DNA of 64,000 bases from Winogradskyella eximia (GCF_003386165.1 NZ_QRDV01000003.1:248001-312000); one strand, 5' to 3'. Numbered from the stretch's first letter, positions 1 to 9,383 are shown. Made by a program: numbers and translations. The notes: generated from the letters alone by a model not told the origin.

Positions 1-363
1 AATCTCATCAACTATACAATTAATTTAAAACTTTAACGGAATCTCGAAGTTTTCCGTCATTTCAAAGCTAATTTTTTTATTAGCTATGGCAATCTGATTA
101 TTTTTATTCGTTCATTTTTGCCTTGATGCAAAACGAGCCAAAAAAATCAAAACGATTTGTTAGGAAATTGCTAAAGCATCATTCGCAGATACATTAGTGT
201 TTGGATGAAAAAACCACATGTTTTGTTAATCCTTTATACCTTTTCAAAACAATATTTAGAGCTCATTATTTCTGAAAATCGTTGCTTCCGACTTTGGCGG
301 AATTTGGTTTGAGACAATGATTACTTAGTTTCTATTTGAATCGTCATTCTAATTCTACTACTA
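1..363. other. Intergenic left edge, no gene seen
   Basis: AT-rich stretch between the window edge and the last gene of a minus-strand run. I see no open reading frame worth calling, no GC-rich hairpin followed by a T-run, and no repeat matching others in the window. It may hold the 3' end of the transcript coming from the right. Confidence 0.5.
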
Positions 364-759
364 TTACTTTACCAAAACACCTTTCAACTGCATCAAAGGA
401 ATGGTCTGTAAAGCTTTTTCGTTGATTGTATTTTTTCTAAATACATACGTTTTATCAAACATTTGGTTGCCTTCAAAAAACGTGATTTTAAACTCATTAT
501 TTAGCTCTAAAACCTTCTCTTGTAGATATTCAATTTTAGCGTAACTTCTTGCAGGTAGTTTAGCAATGGTGTGCCGCATTACAGGTGTTAATTTTTTATC
601 ATTATAACCTCTTGTAACAATAAGAACGGTGTCTAAATCATTATCACTATTGTTAATGATATAAGCATTCCAATCTTGCGTTTTATATTCTATATGTTGT
701 TCTTGTACAACAGCAACGTGTACGTCTTTTACTTCTGGTATTGTGATGTCTTTTTTCAT
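364..759 (-). CDS. Conserved hypothetical protein, 131 aa
   Basis: I do not recognise this gene. The product has no signal peptide or membrane segment, so it is probably cytoplasmic. It opens with MKKDITIPEV, has alternating hydrophobic/charged stretches that look like beta strands, and ends QLKGVLVK. No catalytic or metal-binding motif can be seen. It starts 17 nt after the TetR stop and is the last of six same-strand genes, so it may be read as the tail of the efflux operon, but nothing in the protein points to transport. From memory, short proteins of this kind are common in Flavobacteriaceae and carry arbitrary names. Coding is supported by composition and tight spacing. Confidence 0.7.
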   Translation of the reverse strand: MKKDITIPEVKDVHVAVVQEQHIEYKTQDWNAYIINNSDNDLDTVLIVTRGYNDKKLTPVMRHTIAKLPARSYAKIEYLQEKVLELNNEFKITFFEGNQMFDKTYVFRKNTINEKALQTIPLMQLKGVLVK

Positions 760-776
760 AGCGCAAAAATAGTAAA

Positions 777-1370
777 CTATTCAAAATAAGAATTAGAATA
801 ATGACTAGCTATAATACCTTTAAGATTATAAATCACCAAATGCTTAAATAGCTCTTGCTCTGAATAGGATTCAAATAAATTATCCTTTTTAAATACTAGA
901 TTATCAATTCTAAAAAAATAGATTTTCACTACTAATTCTACATTAATATCTTTTCTAATATCACCAAGTTCTTTGCCTTTTTTTAGTAAGTCTAAGACAA
1001 TGCTATTTGATAATTCCTTAATAAAATCAGTATATAACTTATTTGCTTTTGGGTAATATTTCTCTAAATCAAAAAGAAAAGAGGGCTTAAAGTATTTTAG
1101 ATACTCAAACCCTCTCTGGTAAATTAATATAACACTCAAAATAGGGTCTTTACCATTGCTATTAACCACCCTATTTATATCTTCCTTATACTCATTTATT
1201 AAACTTTCTAAACTAGAGGTAACTAGATCTTCTTTGTTTTTAAAAAATGAATAAATGGTTTTTTTTGAAATCCCAAGAGAACTTGCTAAATCATCTAGTG
1301 TAACATGCTTACTGCCACATTGCGTAAACTTTGCAATAGAATGCTTTAACAATTCTGCCTTAGTGATCAT
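777..1370 (-). CDS. TetR/AcrR family transcriptional regulator
   Basis: A 197-residue one-component repressor of the usual TetR length. Residues 24-45 form the DNA-binding helix-turn-helix (TLDDLASSLGISKKTIYSFF), followed by the typical K-N-K-E-D-L stretch that starts the ligand domain. The rest is helical and has no recognisable ligand signature. It lies 11 nt downstream of the outer-membrane factor gene, in the same direction. It is therefore likely cotranscribed with the pump and may sense a substrate or repress the operon. TetR genes are more often divergent from or upstream of their pumps, so this distal position is a little unusual. The pump has a second, unrelated regulator at its 5' end. 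Confidence 0.9.
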   Translation of the reverse strand: MITKAELLKHSIAKFTQCGSKHVTLDDLASSLGISKKTIYSFFKNKEDLVTSSLESLINEYKEDINRVVNSNGKDPILSVILIYQRGFEYLKYFKPSFLFDLEKYYPKANKLYTDFIKELSNSIVLDLLKKGKELGDIRKDINVELVVKIYFFRIDNLVFKKDNLFESYSEQELFKHLVIYNLKGIIASHYSNSYFE

Positions 1371-1381
1371 ACTAATTTATA

Positions 1382-2815
1382 TTATCTCCATCCACCACCA
1401 AGCGCTTCGTATAAATCTACTATAGATACTAATTGTTGCAATTTGCTATCTATAATATTAAGCTCTGCACTTAATGCGCTTTGTCTTGCTGTTAATAAAT
1501 CTAAGTAATTAGCATAACCATTTTTAAGTAACTCTTCTGAGTTGGCTTCCGCTGTTCTTAATGCTTCAACTTCATTTTTTCTAAACTCGAATTTTTTGGT
1601 CTCAGCTTCATAAGAGAACAATGCATTAGAGACTTCATTACCTGCAACTAATAAGGTCTTCTTAAACTGAAGTAAAGCCTGCTCTTGTTGTGCAAGGGCA
1701 ACTTCTCTTTGTGTTTTTAAAGCTCTTTGATTAAAAAGTGGTTGTGTTAATCCTCCAATTACTGTAGCAAATAAAGAATTTGCATTCAATAATTTATCCA
1801 ATTCTAAACTTTGAAATCCTCCAGAAGCTGTTAACTTTAATGATGGGTAAAAGTTACTCTTAGCAACATTAGTTAGCTCAAAAGATTGAATTAAACCAAA
1901 CTCAGCAGACATTACATCTGGTCTATTACTTAACAAAGTTGCTGGTACTCCTAATACAATATCTTGTTCAATTTTTTGAACATTTAAACTACTTCTTTCA
2001 AAATTCTGTGCTGTTTTACCTAATAAAATACTTAGTGTATTCTCGGTTTTAAAAATGGCAGTTTCAATATCTACTTGTAGAGCTCTTGCACTATTATATT
2101 GCGCAATATTTTGGTCAACGGCAACTTGTGTTACTTGTCCTGCATCCTTTAAAGCTTTTATAGTTTCAACACCACTTTTTCTGGTAGCAATAGTTTGCTT
2201 TGTTATTTCTAATTGCGCATCTAAAGCTAGTAAGTTGTAGTAAGTATTAGCAATACTAGAAATCAATTGTGTTTTCACCACTTGATGTCCGGCCACACTT
2301 TGCAAATAACCTGCTTGTGTTGCTCTTTTATTACTTCTTATTTTACCCCAAATATCTGCTTCCCAAGAGAGGTTTGCCGTGATATCATAAGTATCTATTC
2401 CTCCGCTAAACAATGAACCAAACTGACTATTCTCAGACAACTCTTGGTGTGTTGCATTTGCACCAACACTTATCGTTGGCAAATAACCTGCTTTACCTTG
2501 TTTTGCATATGCTTCTGCAGCTATTATTTGTTGCAATGCCATACGCACGTCCATATTATTTTGCAAACCTTCTTCGATGTATTGTTGAAGATATTTATCT
2601 GTAAATAAATTTTTCCAGGATACATCTGCAATAGAGACACTATCTTTTGATAGATTATCTGTTCTATAAAGTGCTTCTGTTTCAGCATCTATATTTGGTC
2701 TTACATAATCTTGAGCGACAAAACAACTTTGCAATGTTAATGCTACAACTAATAATAAAATGCCTTTACTAAAGTTTCTATGTGTTATAATTGATTTCAT
2801 CTTTTTATTCTTCAA
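1382..2815 (-). CDS. TolC-like efflux outer-membrane factor lipoprotein (NodT family)
   Basis: Outer-membrane channel of a tripartite drug or small-molecule exporter. The N-terminus is a lipoprotein signal with a hydrophobic run ending LTLQSC; Cys31 would be lipidated. The ~450-residue remainder has the two repeated OEP halves typical of NodT/OprM channels, including the PATLLSNRPDV stretch that recurs in this family and long alanine/glutamine-rich helices. The length of 477 aa is normal. Its start overlaps the permease stop by 11 nt, so translation is probably coupled. It is expected to dock on the adaptor/permease pair encoded just upstream in transcription order. The substrate cannot be predicted. 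Confidence 0.93.
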   Translation of the reverse strand: MKNKKMKSIITHRNFSKGILLLVVALTLQSCFVAQDYVRPNIDAETEALYRTDNLSKDSVSIADVSWKNLFTDKYLQQYIEEGLQNNMDVRMALQQIIAAEAYAKQGKAGYLPTISVGANATHQELSENSQFGSLFSGGIDTYDITANLSWEADIWGKIRSNKRATQAGYLQSVAGHQVVKTQLISSIANTYYNLLALDAQLEITKQTIATRKSGVETIKALKDAGQVTQVAVDQNIAQYNSARALQVDIETAIFKTENTLSILLGKTAQNFERSSLNVQKIEQDIVLGVPATLLSNRPDVMSAEFGLIQSFELTNVAKSNFYPSLKLTASGGFQSLELDKLLNANSLFATVIGGLTQPLFNQRALKTQREVALAQQEQALLQFKKTLLVAGNEVSNALFSYEAETKKFEFRKNEVEALRTAEANSEELLKNGYANYLDLLTARQSALSAELNIIDSKLQQLVSIVDLYEALGGGWR

Positions 2816-5800
2816 TAATTTGTACTGCTGGTTTACTAGAAACTTTTTCTTGTAACCACTGAAATAAAATAAATAGGATTGGAATTACAAAGACTCCTAA
2901 AAACGTACCTATAAGCATACCACCTGCTGCTCCTGTACCAATAGAGTTATTCCCCTCAGAACCAACTCCAGATGCTAATACTAATGGCATTAAACCAAGA
3001 ATAAACGCAAATGATGTCATTAAAATAGGTCTTAAACGCGCTTTAGCACCTTGGATTGCAGAATTCACTATCGTCTCTCCATTTTTCCTCCTAGCTAAAG
3101 CAAACTCCACAATAAGTATGGCATTTTTAGCTAACAGGCCAATAAGCATAATTAAGGCAATTTGGAAATAAATATTGTTTTCTAATCCAAATAACTTCGT
3201 ACTTATATAGGCTCCAAAAACACCAAATGGTAACGATAATATTACGGCAAATGGTAATAAGTAACTTTCATATTGTGCACTTAATAAGAAATACACAAAC
3301 AGTATACTTAATATAAATATGAAGGTGGTTTGGTTTCCTGCATTGACTTCTTCTCGTGTTAATCCAGAATAAGCAACCGTATAATTACTTGGTAATTTTG
3401 CGACTTCCTCTTCAATAACTCTAATGGCATCACCTGTACTAAATCCGTCGTTAGTTGCACCTGTTATACTTGTTGAATTAAATAAGTTGAAACGTGTTAC
3501 CGACTGTGGTCCATAAACTCTCTTTAAGTTTACGAATTGTGTAATTGGTGTCATTTCTCCTGTATCTGTTCTTACATACATGCTATTTAATGCACTTTCA
3601 TCTGCTCTATCCTCTGGTAATGCTTGGATGTATACTCTAAATTGTTTTCCGAATTTAGAAAAATCCGAAGCATAAATTCCACCGATATAACCTTGTAAGG
3701 TTGAAAAGATACTGGTTACAGAAACTCCTTTTTCCTTAGCTAAAGGCACATTCACTTCCATTTCGTACTGCGGATAATTTGTACTGAAAGAAGATGTTGC
3801 ATATTTAATTTCTGGATGACTCATTAAAGCCATTGAGAATTCTTTATTTGCTTTATCTAAATCCGTAAACTCTCCACCAAACTTATCTAATAAATTAATT
3901 TCGAAACCTGAAGCATTACCAAAACCACGAATACTTGGTGGTGAAAAGAAAATAATGTTAGCCTCAGGGATTGTAGCTGCAATACCAAATAACTTTCCTG
4001 TTAAAGCTTGTACAGAAAGTGAAGGATCTTTACGTTCTCCCCAATCTTCAAGTTTAATAATACCAAAACCAAAGTTGCTACCTGCACCACTAATTAAACT
4101 TCTACCTTTAATAAAATTGACACCAGTAATACCTTCCATACCTTCTACTTTGCTGTATAGATTCTTTACAACAGCATTGGTTCTATCTAAGGAAGATCCT
4201 GGTGGTAATTCTATATTTGCGAAAATAATCCCTCTATCTTCATTAGGCACAAAACCTGTTGGTGTAGTTGTTGATGCCCAATAAATACCGACAACAGCAA
4301 AAATTAATAATAACACCGAAACAAATTTTCGCTTGTATAAAAATTGAAGTGATCTTCCGTAACGCTCAACTGTAGCATTAAAACCACGATTGAACAACGT
4401 GTAAAAACGTTGTAATGGGTTTTTCCCTTTTAGCTCTTTGTCTTCTTTATGTTCTTTTAATAATAAAGCACATAATGCCGGACTTAATGTTAAGGCATTT
4501 ACAGCTGAAATAAGAATTGCAATAATTAACGTGACACCAAATTGTTCATAAAACACACCTGTTGGACCAGTTACAAAAGTTACAGGAATAAATACAGCAG
4601 CCATTACTAAAGTAATTGATATAATAGCTCCAGAAATTTCATTCATGGCTGTTAATGTTGCCTTTTTCGGGTTATGCTCTCCTTCATCCATTTTAGCATG
4701 CACAGCCTCAACCACTACAATGGCATCATCTACTACAATACCAATAGCCAGAACTAACGCAAATAACGTTAAAAGGTTGATAGAGTACCCAAAAACATTC
4801 AAGAAAAAGAAGGTACCAATAATAGAAACAGGCACTGCAATTGCAGGAATTAAAGTAGATCTAAAATCTTGCAAGAAGATAAACACCACTAAGAACACTA
4901 ATAAAAATGCTTCTAATAGAGTGCTTACTACTTTTTCAATCGAGGCATTTAAGAATAAACTTGTGTCATATGGCACAAAAATATCTAACCCTTCTGGAAG
5001 GTCTTTTTTAACTGTTTCTAAAGTGGTTTTTATGTTTTCAATTATCTCTTGCGCATTAGAACCTTTAGTTTGAAAAATCCCCATAAATACAGCAGGATGC
5101 CCTAAACTCATTGCATTTGATGCATAAGATTGCGCATCTAACTCAATTGTTGCTATATCTTTTAAACGTAGAAACTCTCCGTTTCCTAAGGCTTTAATAA
5201 CTATGTCGCTGTATTGACTTTCATTTTTAAAACGACCACTATAAGTTAATGTATAAGAAAAAGATTCTCCGTTATTCTGACCCAAAGAACCTGCTGCTGC
5301 TTCTAAATTTTGTTCCGCTAAAGCTGCCGCAACATCTGAAGGAATTAAATTATATGATGCTAATTTTTCTGGATTTAACCATATACGCATCGCATAATCT
5401 TGTTGTGAAAATACACTAACATCACCAACACCACTAATACGTTGCATAGCAGGAATAACGTTAATTTTTAAGTAATTCTGAATGAAAGTTGCATCATAAT
5501 TGTCGCTTTCAGAATACATAGAAATAAACATCAACGCACTTGTTTCTTGCTTTTGTGTGGTAACACCTGTTTGTGTTACCTCTGATGGTAATAAAGGTGC
5601 TGCTCTAGCTACACGGTTTTGCACGTTTACAGCTGCAATATCAGCATCCATTTCTTGATCAAAATAAACTGTAATTTCAGCTGAACCTGTATTAGAAGCG
5701 GTAGAAGTAATATATGTCATTCCTTCTACACCGTTAATTTGTTCTTCTATAGGTATAATGACACTCTCTAAAACAGTTTCTGCGTTTGCTCCTGTATAAT

Positions 5801-5942
5801 TTGCCGTCACCTTAATGGTTGGTGGTGCAATATCTGGATATTCCTCTATAGGTAAACTAGTGATACTGATAACACCAAGCATAACTATGATAATAGAGAT
5901 TACTGTTGAAAGCACTGGTCTTTCAATAAATGTTTTTAACAT
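2805..5942 (-). CDS. RND efflux permease, AcrB/HAE1 type
   Basis: Inner-membrane proton-driven pump of the hydrophobe/amphiphile efflux family. At 1045 aa it has the family's full length, with twelve expected membrane helices and two large periplasmic porter loops. The proton-relay residues are present: two adjacent aspartates (405-406) in the GIVVDDAIVV segment of TM4, and the lysine (939) in LLAKNAILIVEFA of TM10. The N-terminus MLKTFIERPVLSTVISI is the classic RND start. It sits 22 nt after the adaptor gene and overlaps the outer-membrane factor, giving the standard adaptor-pump-channel order. Nothing is truncated. Substrate range is not deducible. Confidence 0.95.
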   Translation of the reverse strand: MLKTFIERPVLSTVISIIIVMLGVISITSLPIEEYPDIAPPTIKVTANYTGANAETVLESVIIPIEEQINGVEGMTYITSTASNTGSAEITVYFDQEMDADIAAVNVQNRVARAAPLLPSEVTQTGVTTQKQETSALMFISMYSESDNYDATFIQNYLKINVIPAMQRISGVGDVSVFSQQDYAMRIWLNPEKLASYNLIPSDVAAALAEQNLEAAAGSLGQNNGESFSYTLTYSGRFKNESQYSDIVIKALGNGEFLRLKDIATIELDAQSYASNAMSLGHPAVFMGIFQTKGSNAQEIIENIKTTLETVKKDLPEGLDIFVPYDTSLFLNASIEKVVSTLLEAFLLVFLVVFIFLQDFRSTLIPAIAVPVSIIGTFFFLNVFGYSINLLTLFALVLAIGIVVDDAIVVVEAVHAKMDEGEHNPKKATLTAMNEISGAIISITLVMAAVFIPVTFVTGPTGVFYEQFGVTLIIAILISAVNALTLSPALCALLLKEHKEDKELKGKNPLQRFYTLFNRGFNATVERYGRSLQFLYKRKFVSVLLLIFAVVGIYWASTTTPTGFVPNEDRGIIFANIELPPGSSLDRTNAVVKNLYSKVEGMEGITGVNFIKGRSLISGAGSNFGFGIIKLEDWGERKDPSLSVQALTGKLFGIAATIPEANIIFFSPPSIRGFGNASGFEINLLDKFGGEFTDLDKANKEFSMALMSHPEIKYATSSFSTNYPQYEMEVNVPLAKEKGVSVTSIFSTLQGYIGGIYASDFSKFGKQFRVYIQALPEDRADESALNSMYVRTDTGEMTPITQFVNLKRVYGPQSVTRFNLFNSTSITGATNDGFSTGDAIRVIEEEVAKLPSNYTVAYSGLTREEVNAGNQTTFIFILSILFVYFLLSAQYESYLLPFAVILSLPFGVFGAYISTKLFGLENNIYFQIALIMLIGLLAKNAILIVEFALARRKNGETIVNSAIQGAKARLRPILMTSFAFILGLMPLVLASGVGSEGNNSIGTGAAGGMLIGTFLGVFVIPILFILFQWLQEKVSSKPAVQIIEE

Positions 5943-5964
5943 GACTTAATATGTTTGAGGTTAA

Positions 5965-7095
5965 CTAGTTTTTAAATAAAGTGGCTACAGGTTTAATAGC
6001 CTCATCAAAAGAAGTTTCTTGAGGCGAAATTGCCATACCATCTCTTAATTTGCCAACACCAGATACTATGATTTTATCGTTTGCACCTACGCCAGACTCT
6101 ACCACATATAAGTTATCTACGGTTCCTTTAATTTTTAAAATAGCAGTTTCAACTTTGTTGCCTTCTCCAAGTTTGAAGATCATAACGTTTCCTTGTTGTT
6201 CAAAAGTTGCTGTTTGAGGTACAACAATAGCGTCTTTATACTCTATTGGAAATCTAATTTTACCACTATTTCCATTGGTTAAAATTTCCTTTGGATTTTT
6301 AAAAGCAGCTCTAATTTGAATTGTTCCTGTGTTTTGGTTTATCTGACCTGTACTTGTTTGAATACGTCCTTTTTCAGAATATTCCTTTCCGTTAGCTAAA
6401 ATCAAACTTAAGTCTGGAGAATTTTTAATACGTTCTGCTTTGGTTGTTCCTTCAGATCGTTGTAAATGGTCTATATATTGCGCTTCGTTAAAACTAAAAA
6501 AGGCATACACCTCATCAATTTCACTAACTGTTGTTAAAGGTGTTGCATCACTAGGACTAATTAATGCTCCTTCTCTAAAATTAATAGAACCAACATAGCC
6601 ATCAATAGGACTTTTAATAGTTGCATACCCAATACTTGCAGAAACACTACTATAATTAGCTTGTGCTTGTGCTAAATTTGCTTTTGCAGTTTCTAGTTGT
6701 ACCGGACTAATAATATTCTTTTCTACCAAAGGAATCAATTTATCCACCTCCACTTGTGCCACATTAACAAGTGCTCTTGCTGCTCCTGCATCTTCACTTA
6801 AAGATTGTGTTTCTAATTTAAATAATACTTGACCTTTACGTACTTTTTGACCTTCATCTACATATACTTTTTCAATATACCCAGAAGTTTTGGCTCTTAC
6901 ATCACTATTTACTCTACCTTCTATAGTTGCAGGATAATCAGTGTAACCTGTTACCGTTTTTACTTGCAATTGAGAAACAGGAAATGGTGCAGGAGGTGCC
7001 ACTGCTGCAGGTTTGTTTTGTTCGCTATTACCACAGCTTACAATGACTAAGAATACACTTAGCATTAATAGGTTATATAAATTATTCTTTTTCAT
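5965..7095 (-). CDS. Efflux RND periplasmic adaptor (membrane fusion protein), lipoprotein
   Basis: A 376-residue HlyD/AcrA-type adaptor that bridges the RND permease and the outer-membrane factor. The signal peptide ends VFLVIVSC, so Cys21 is a likely lipid anchor. Then come the lipoyl half-motif around residues 65-100 (SGYIEKVYVDEGQKVRKGQV), a short helical hairpin, the second lipoyl half (ATIKSPIDGYVGSINFREGA) and beta-barrel/membrane-proximal domains. Length and domain order are standard. It follows the regulator gene by 26 nt and precedes the permease by 22 nt. Confidence 0.94.
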   Translation of the reverse strand: MKKNNLYNLLMLSVFLVIVSCGNSEQNKPAAVAPPAPFPVSQLQVKTVTGYTDYPATIEGRVNSDVRAKTSGYIEKVYVDEGQKVRKGQVLFKLETQSLSEDAGAARALVNVAQVEVDKLIPLVEKNIISPVQLETAKANLAQAQANYSSVSASIGYATIKSPIDGYVGSINFREGALISPSDATPLTTVSEIDEVYAFFSFNEAQYIDHLQRSEGTTKAERIKNSPDLSLILANGKEYSEKGRIQTSTGQINQNTGTIQIRAAFKNPKEILTNGNSGKIRFPIEYKDAIVVPQTATFEQQGNVMIFKLGEGNKVETAILKIKGTVDNLYVVESGVGANDKIIVSGVGKLRDGMAISPQETSFDEAIKPVATLFKN

Positions 7096-7121
7096 TTTTT
7101 GGTATATTATTTTGGTTGTCT

Positions 7122-7625
7122 TTAAATATGGAATTGGTTGTCTATTAATTTTGTTCTTAATGTTTCTATTGACGAGCTTGCTTCATCTAAAAATTGGATA
7201 TAATCATTGTGAAAACTTAATTCAAATTTTTCATCATCATTTTCAAGTTTGAGAGTATTAATAGTTTCTTTATAACTCTTAATTTCTAAATGTAATTCTC
7301 TAACTTCTTGCCACTCGTTTATCATATTATCAATATGTTGAACAATCATATCCTTATTGATGATAAAATATTTTTTACGATCTCCTGTCTTTGTGAAATA
7401 CACAATCTTTTTTAAATCCTGTAAATGATTAAGATGTGTTGAAATTGTACTTTTACTAGCACAAAGAATAGTCACCATATCTTCAAAAGTGGTTCCTTTT
7501 TTGCCCGTTAAAATTATGTAAGACAAAATACGAGCCGCAACAGGTGCTAATTGCTCTCTGTTTTCTAAATGCACGCCTAGTTTTTCAACCAAAGCCATTT
7601 TTTCTTTGCAAATTTCATCTTTCAT
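7122..7625 (-). CDS. GbsR/MarR-type winged-helix transcriptional regulator
   Basis: First gene of the efflux operon. I place the start at the ATG giving MKDEICKEKM (167 aa). A longer frame beginning at a TTG 87 nt upstream would start inside the palindrome and upstream of the -7 box, so it would not be transcribed from that promoter. The winged helix spans roughly residues 30-95, with a recognition helix near CASKSTISTHLNHL followed by a wing (KTGDRKKYF). A predicted coiled coil fills the C-terminal third, as in GbsR-like repressors. It probably controls its own operon through the palindrome just upstream and responds to an unknown effector or membrane stress. Confidence 0.85.
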   Translation of the reverse strand: MKDEICKEKMALVEKLGVHLENREQLAPVAARILSYIILTGKKGTTFEDMVTILCASKSTISTHLNHLQDLKKIVYFTKTGDRKKYFIINKDMIVQHIDNMINEWQEVRELHLEIKSYKETINTLKLENDDEKFELSFHNDYIQFLDEASSSIETLRTKLIDNQFHI

Positions 7626-7685
7626 TTTTTCAATATTTACCACTGTTTTTGATAATAAATAAATCAACCACAGTAAAATTCTATG

Positions 7686-7720
7686 CAAATATATATTATT
7701 AGTTCGGAACAAACCGAACT
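7686..7720 (-). promoter_or_regulatory. Promoter -7 box and palindromic operator of the efflux operon
   Basis: On the minus strand, TATATTTG (7686-7693) matches the Bacteroidota -7 consensus TAnnTTTG. A perfect inverted repeat, AGTTCGG-N6-CCGAACT (7701-7720), lies directly upstream and covers the -33 region; a TTG is at 7710-7712, a 16-nt spacing. This geometry suits a dimeric repressor blocking polymerase. The first gene downstream encodes a winged-helix regulator, so autoregulation is the simplest reading. Transcription would start near 7680, about 55 nt before the chosen ATG. Confidence 0.72.
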
Positions 7721-7742
7721 AAACGAAGTTAAATTGTTGTTA

Positions 7743-7774
7743 AATAAAAAAGCCGACTGTTAACAGTCGGCTTT
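7743..7774 (-). terminator. Rho-independent terminator of pheS
   Basis: A perfect 13-bp GC-rich inverted repeat (AAAGCCGACTGTT / AACAGTCGGCTTT, 7749-7774) with almost no loop. On the minus strand it is followed by a run of six T. It lies 20 nt past the pheS stop and separates pheS from the efflux operon. Confidence 0.9.
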
Positions 7775-7794
7775 GAAATATATTTTGGTGAAGT

Positions 7795-8814
7795 TTATAA
7801 GGCACTCTTAAACTGCTCTAAGAAACGCACATCGTTCTCACTTAGTAAACGAATATCACTAATTTGGTTAAGTAACATTGCTATTCTGTCTATTCCCATT
7901 CCGAAGGCAAAACCTGAGTATTCTTTAGAATCAATACCACAGTTTTCTAATACATTAGGATCTACCATACCACAACCCATAATTTCTAACCAACCTGTTC
8001 CTTTGGTGATTTTATAATCGGTTTCTGTCTCAAGTCCCCAATATACATCCACTTCTGCACTTGGTTCTGTAAACGGAAAGTATGATGGACGCAATCTAAT
8101 CTTAGATTTACCAAACATCTCTGTAGTAAAATATTGTAAGGTTTGCTTTAAATCTGCAAAGCTTACATCTTTATCAATATATAAACCTTCTACTTGGTGG
8201 AAAAAACAATGTGAACGCGCTGAAATAGCTTCATTTCTATAAACACGACCAGGTGAAATAGTTCTAATTGGTGGTTTATTGTTTTCCATATAACGCACTT
8301 GTACAGAACTTGTATGTGTACGTAATAAAATATCTGGATCTGTTTGAATAAAGAACGTATCCTGCATATCTCTTGCTGGATGGTACTCTGGCAAGTTTAA
8401 TGCTGTAAAATTATGCCAATCATCTTCGATTTCTGGACCTTCACTCACATTAAATCCGATACGAGAAAAGATATCAATAATTTCATTTTTTACAATAGAA
8501 ATTGGATGACGTGCACCAATAGCAATTGGTTCTCCAGGACGTGATAAATCACCATAAATCCCTTTATCATCTTCTTGACTTTCTAATGCCTCTTTTAATG
8601 AATTTACCTTATCCTCAGCTGTTTTCTTAAGCTGATTAATAGTTTGACCAAATTCTTTCTTTTGGTCGTTTGCTACATTTTTAAACTCAGCAAAATATTC
8701 TTTTAAAAGTCCTTTTGAACCTAAATATTTAATTCTAAAGGCTTCAACCTCTTCTTTAGATTGTGCTTTAAAAGCTTCTGCTTCTGCTATAAGTTCTTTT
8801 ATCTTATCTATCAT
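7795..8814 (-). CDS. pheS: Phenylalanine--tRNA ligase alpha subunit
   Basis: Catalytic subunit of the alpha2beta2 class II synthetase that charges tRNA-Phe in the cytoplasm. The 339 residues start with the coiled-coil arm (1-90). The class II core follows: the GARHPISIV loop, HRTSSVQVRYM, motif 2 region GRVYRNEAISARSHCFFHQ, and motif 3 GFAFGMGIDRIAML near the C-terminus. Length is normal and all motifs are intact. The gene is monocistronic: it has its own -7 box upstream and a strong terminator downstream. The beta subunit gene (pheT) is not in this window; separation of pheS and pheT is common in Bacteroidota. Confidence 0.98.
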   Translation of the reverse strand: MIDKIKELIAEAEAFKAQSKEEVEAFRIKYLGSKGLLKEYFAEFKNVANDQKKEFGQTINQLKKTAEDKVNSLKEALESQEDDKGIYGDLSRPGEPIAIGARHPISIVKNEIIDIFSRIGFNVSEGPEIEDDWHNFTALNLPEYHPARDMQDTFFIQTDPDILLRTHTSSVQVRYMENNKPPIRTISPGRVYRNEAISARSHCFFHQVEGLYIDKDVSFADLKQTLQYFTTEMFGKSKIRLRPSYFPFTEPSAEVDVYWGLETETDYKITKGTGWLEIMGCGMVDPNVLENCGIDSKEYSGFAFGMGIDRIAMLLNQISDIRLLSENDVRFLEQFKSAL

Positions 8815-8836
8815 GATTTCTATTCAAAAACGAGTG

Positions 8837-8844
8837 CAAATTTA
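8837..8844 (-). promoter_or_regulatory. Candidate -7 box of pheS
   Basis: TAAATTTG on the minus strand matches TAnnTTTG, 23 nt upstream of the pheS ATG. I found no clear -33 TTG at the expected distance, so this rests on the -7 element and its position alone. Confidence 0.5.
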
Positions 8845-8884
8845 GTTTTTTTTTGCGAGTTATGGTAGCTGAGCTCCTCTGAAA

Positions 8885-9247
8885 CTACTCGATATATTCG
8901 GTTTCTACAAAATAATTTACAATCGCTTCTTTCATTAACACACTTTGTTCACCTGCTTTAAGATGTGGTAATTGCGCTAAAACCTTGTAATGTGGCCAAC
9001 CGTCATCATCAACATAATCGAATTCATAAAACCCATAAGGTTCTAAAACCTTACAAATTGCTATATGCATTAAATCTAACTTGTGGTCTTTTTTGTACTC
9101 GCGATGTAACTGACCAAGCTCCTGTACACCAATTAGATATATTATAGTATCGAGATCTAATTTGTCTCCATCTGCAAATTGGTTAGAAAGTTTTTCTACC
9201 ACCAAATCCCATCGCTCTTTTAATTGTTCGTCTCTTGCCATAGTCAT
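8885..9247 (-). CDS. Conserved hypothetical protein, about 120 aa
   Basis: Function unknown. A soluble acidic protein without signal peptide; the most distinctive stretch is DLDTIIYLIGVQELGQ followed by a YGFYEFDYVDDDGWPHY segment. The open frame extends upstream to a TTG, but the two ATGs at MTMARDEQ and MARDEQ are better starts; I use the first. A candidate -7 box lies about 50 nt upstream. It is encoded between pheS and cvpA on the pheS strand, but its own promoter suggests separate expression. I recall proteins of this type as widespread and uncharacterised in Flavobacteriaceae. Confidence 0.75.
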   Translation of the reverse strand: MTMARDEQLKERWDLVVEKLSNQFADGDKLDLDTIIYLIGVQELGQLHREYKKDHKLDLMHIAICKVLEPYGFYEFDYVDDDGWPHYKVLAQLPHLKAGEQSVLMKEAIVNYFVETEYIE

Positions 9248-9297
9248 GTCCCTTATAAAAGGGAATCTCAATTAATTAATACACTTATTTTAGATTT

Positions 9298-9305
9298 CAA
9301 AGTTA
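9298..9305 (-). promoter_or_regulatory. Candidate -7 box for the 120-aa gene
   Basis: TAACTTTG on the minus strand matches TAnnTTTG, about 50 nt before the chosen start codon. No -33 TTG is evident. It lies back to back with the cvpA promoter. Confidence 0.45.
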
Positions 9306-9358
9306 AGAAACTAAAGCCTCTTGAATTACGTTATTAATTTAAAATCAGAAAAATTATG

Positions 9359-9366
9359 TACGTTTG
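9359..9366 (+). promoter_or_regulatory. Candidate -7 box of cvpA
   Basis: TACGTTTG matches TAnnTTTG. Transcription would start about 12 nt before the cvpA ATG, giving a very short leader. No matching -33 TTG at 17-23 nt. Confidence 0.5.
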
Positions 9367-9383
9367 TCTAAATCATTAGTGTT

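Noticed and set aside
4645-5073. 142-codon plus-strand frame inside the RND permease gene
   Set aside because: It is antisense to a fully conserved permease region including the TM4 aspartates, and its translation resembles nothing.
7626-7712. N-terminal extension of the GbsR/MarR regulator
   Set aside because: It needs a TTG start, overlaps the palindrome and lies upstream of the likely transcription start.
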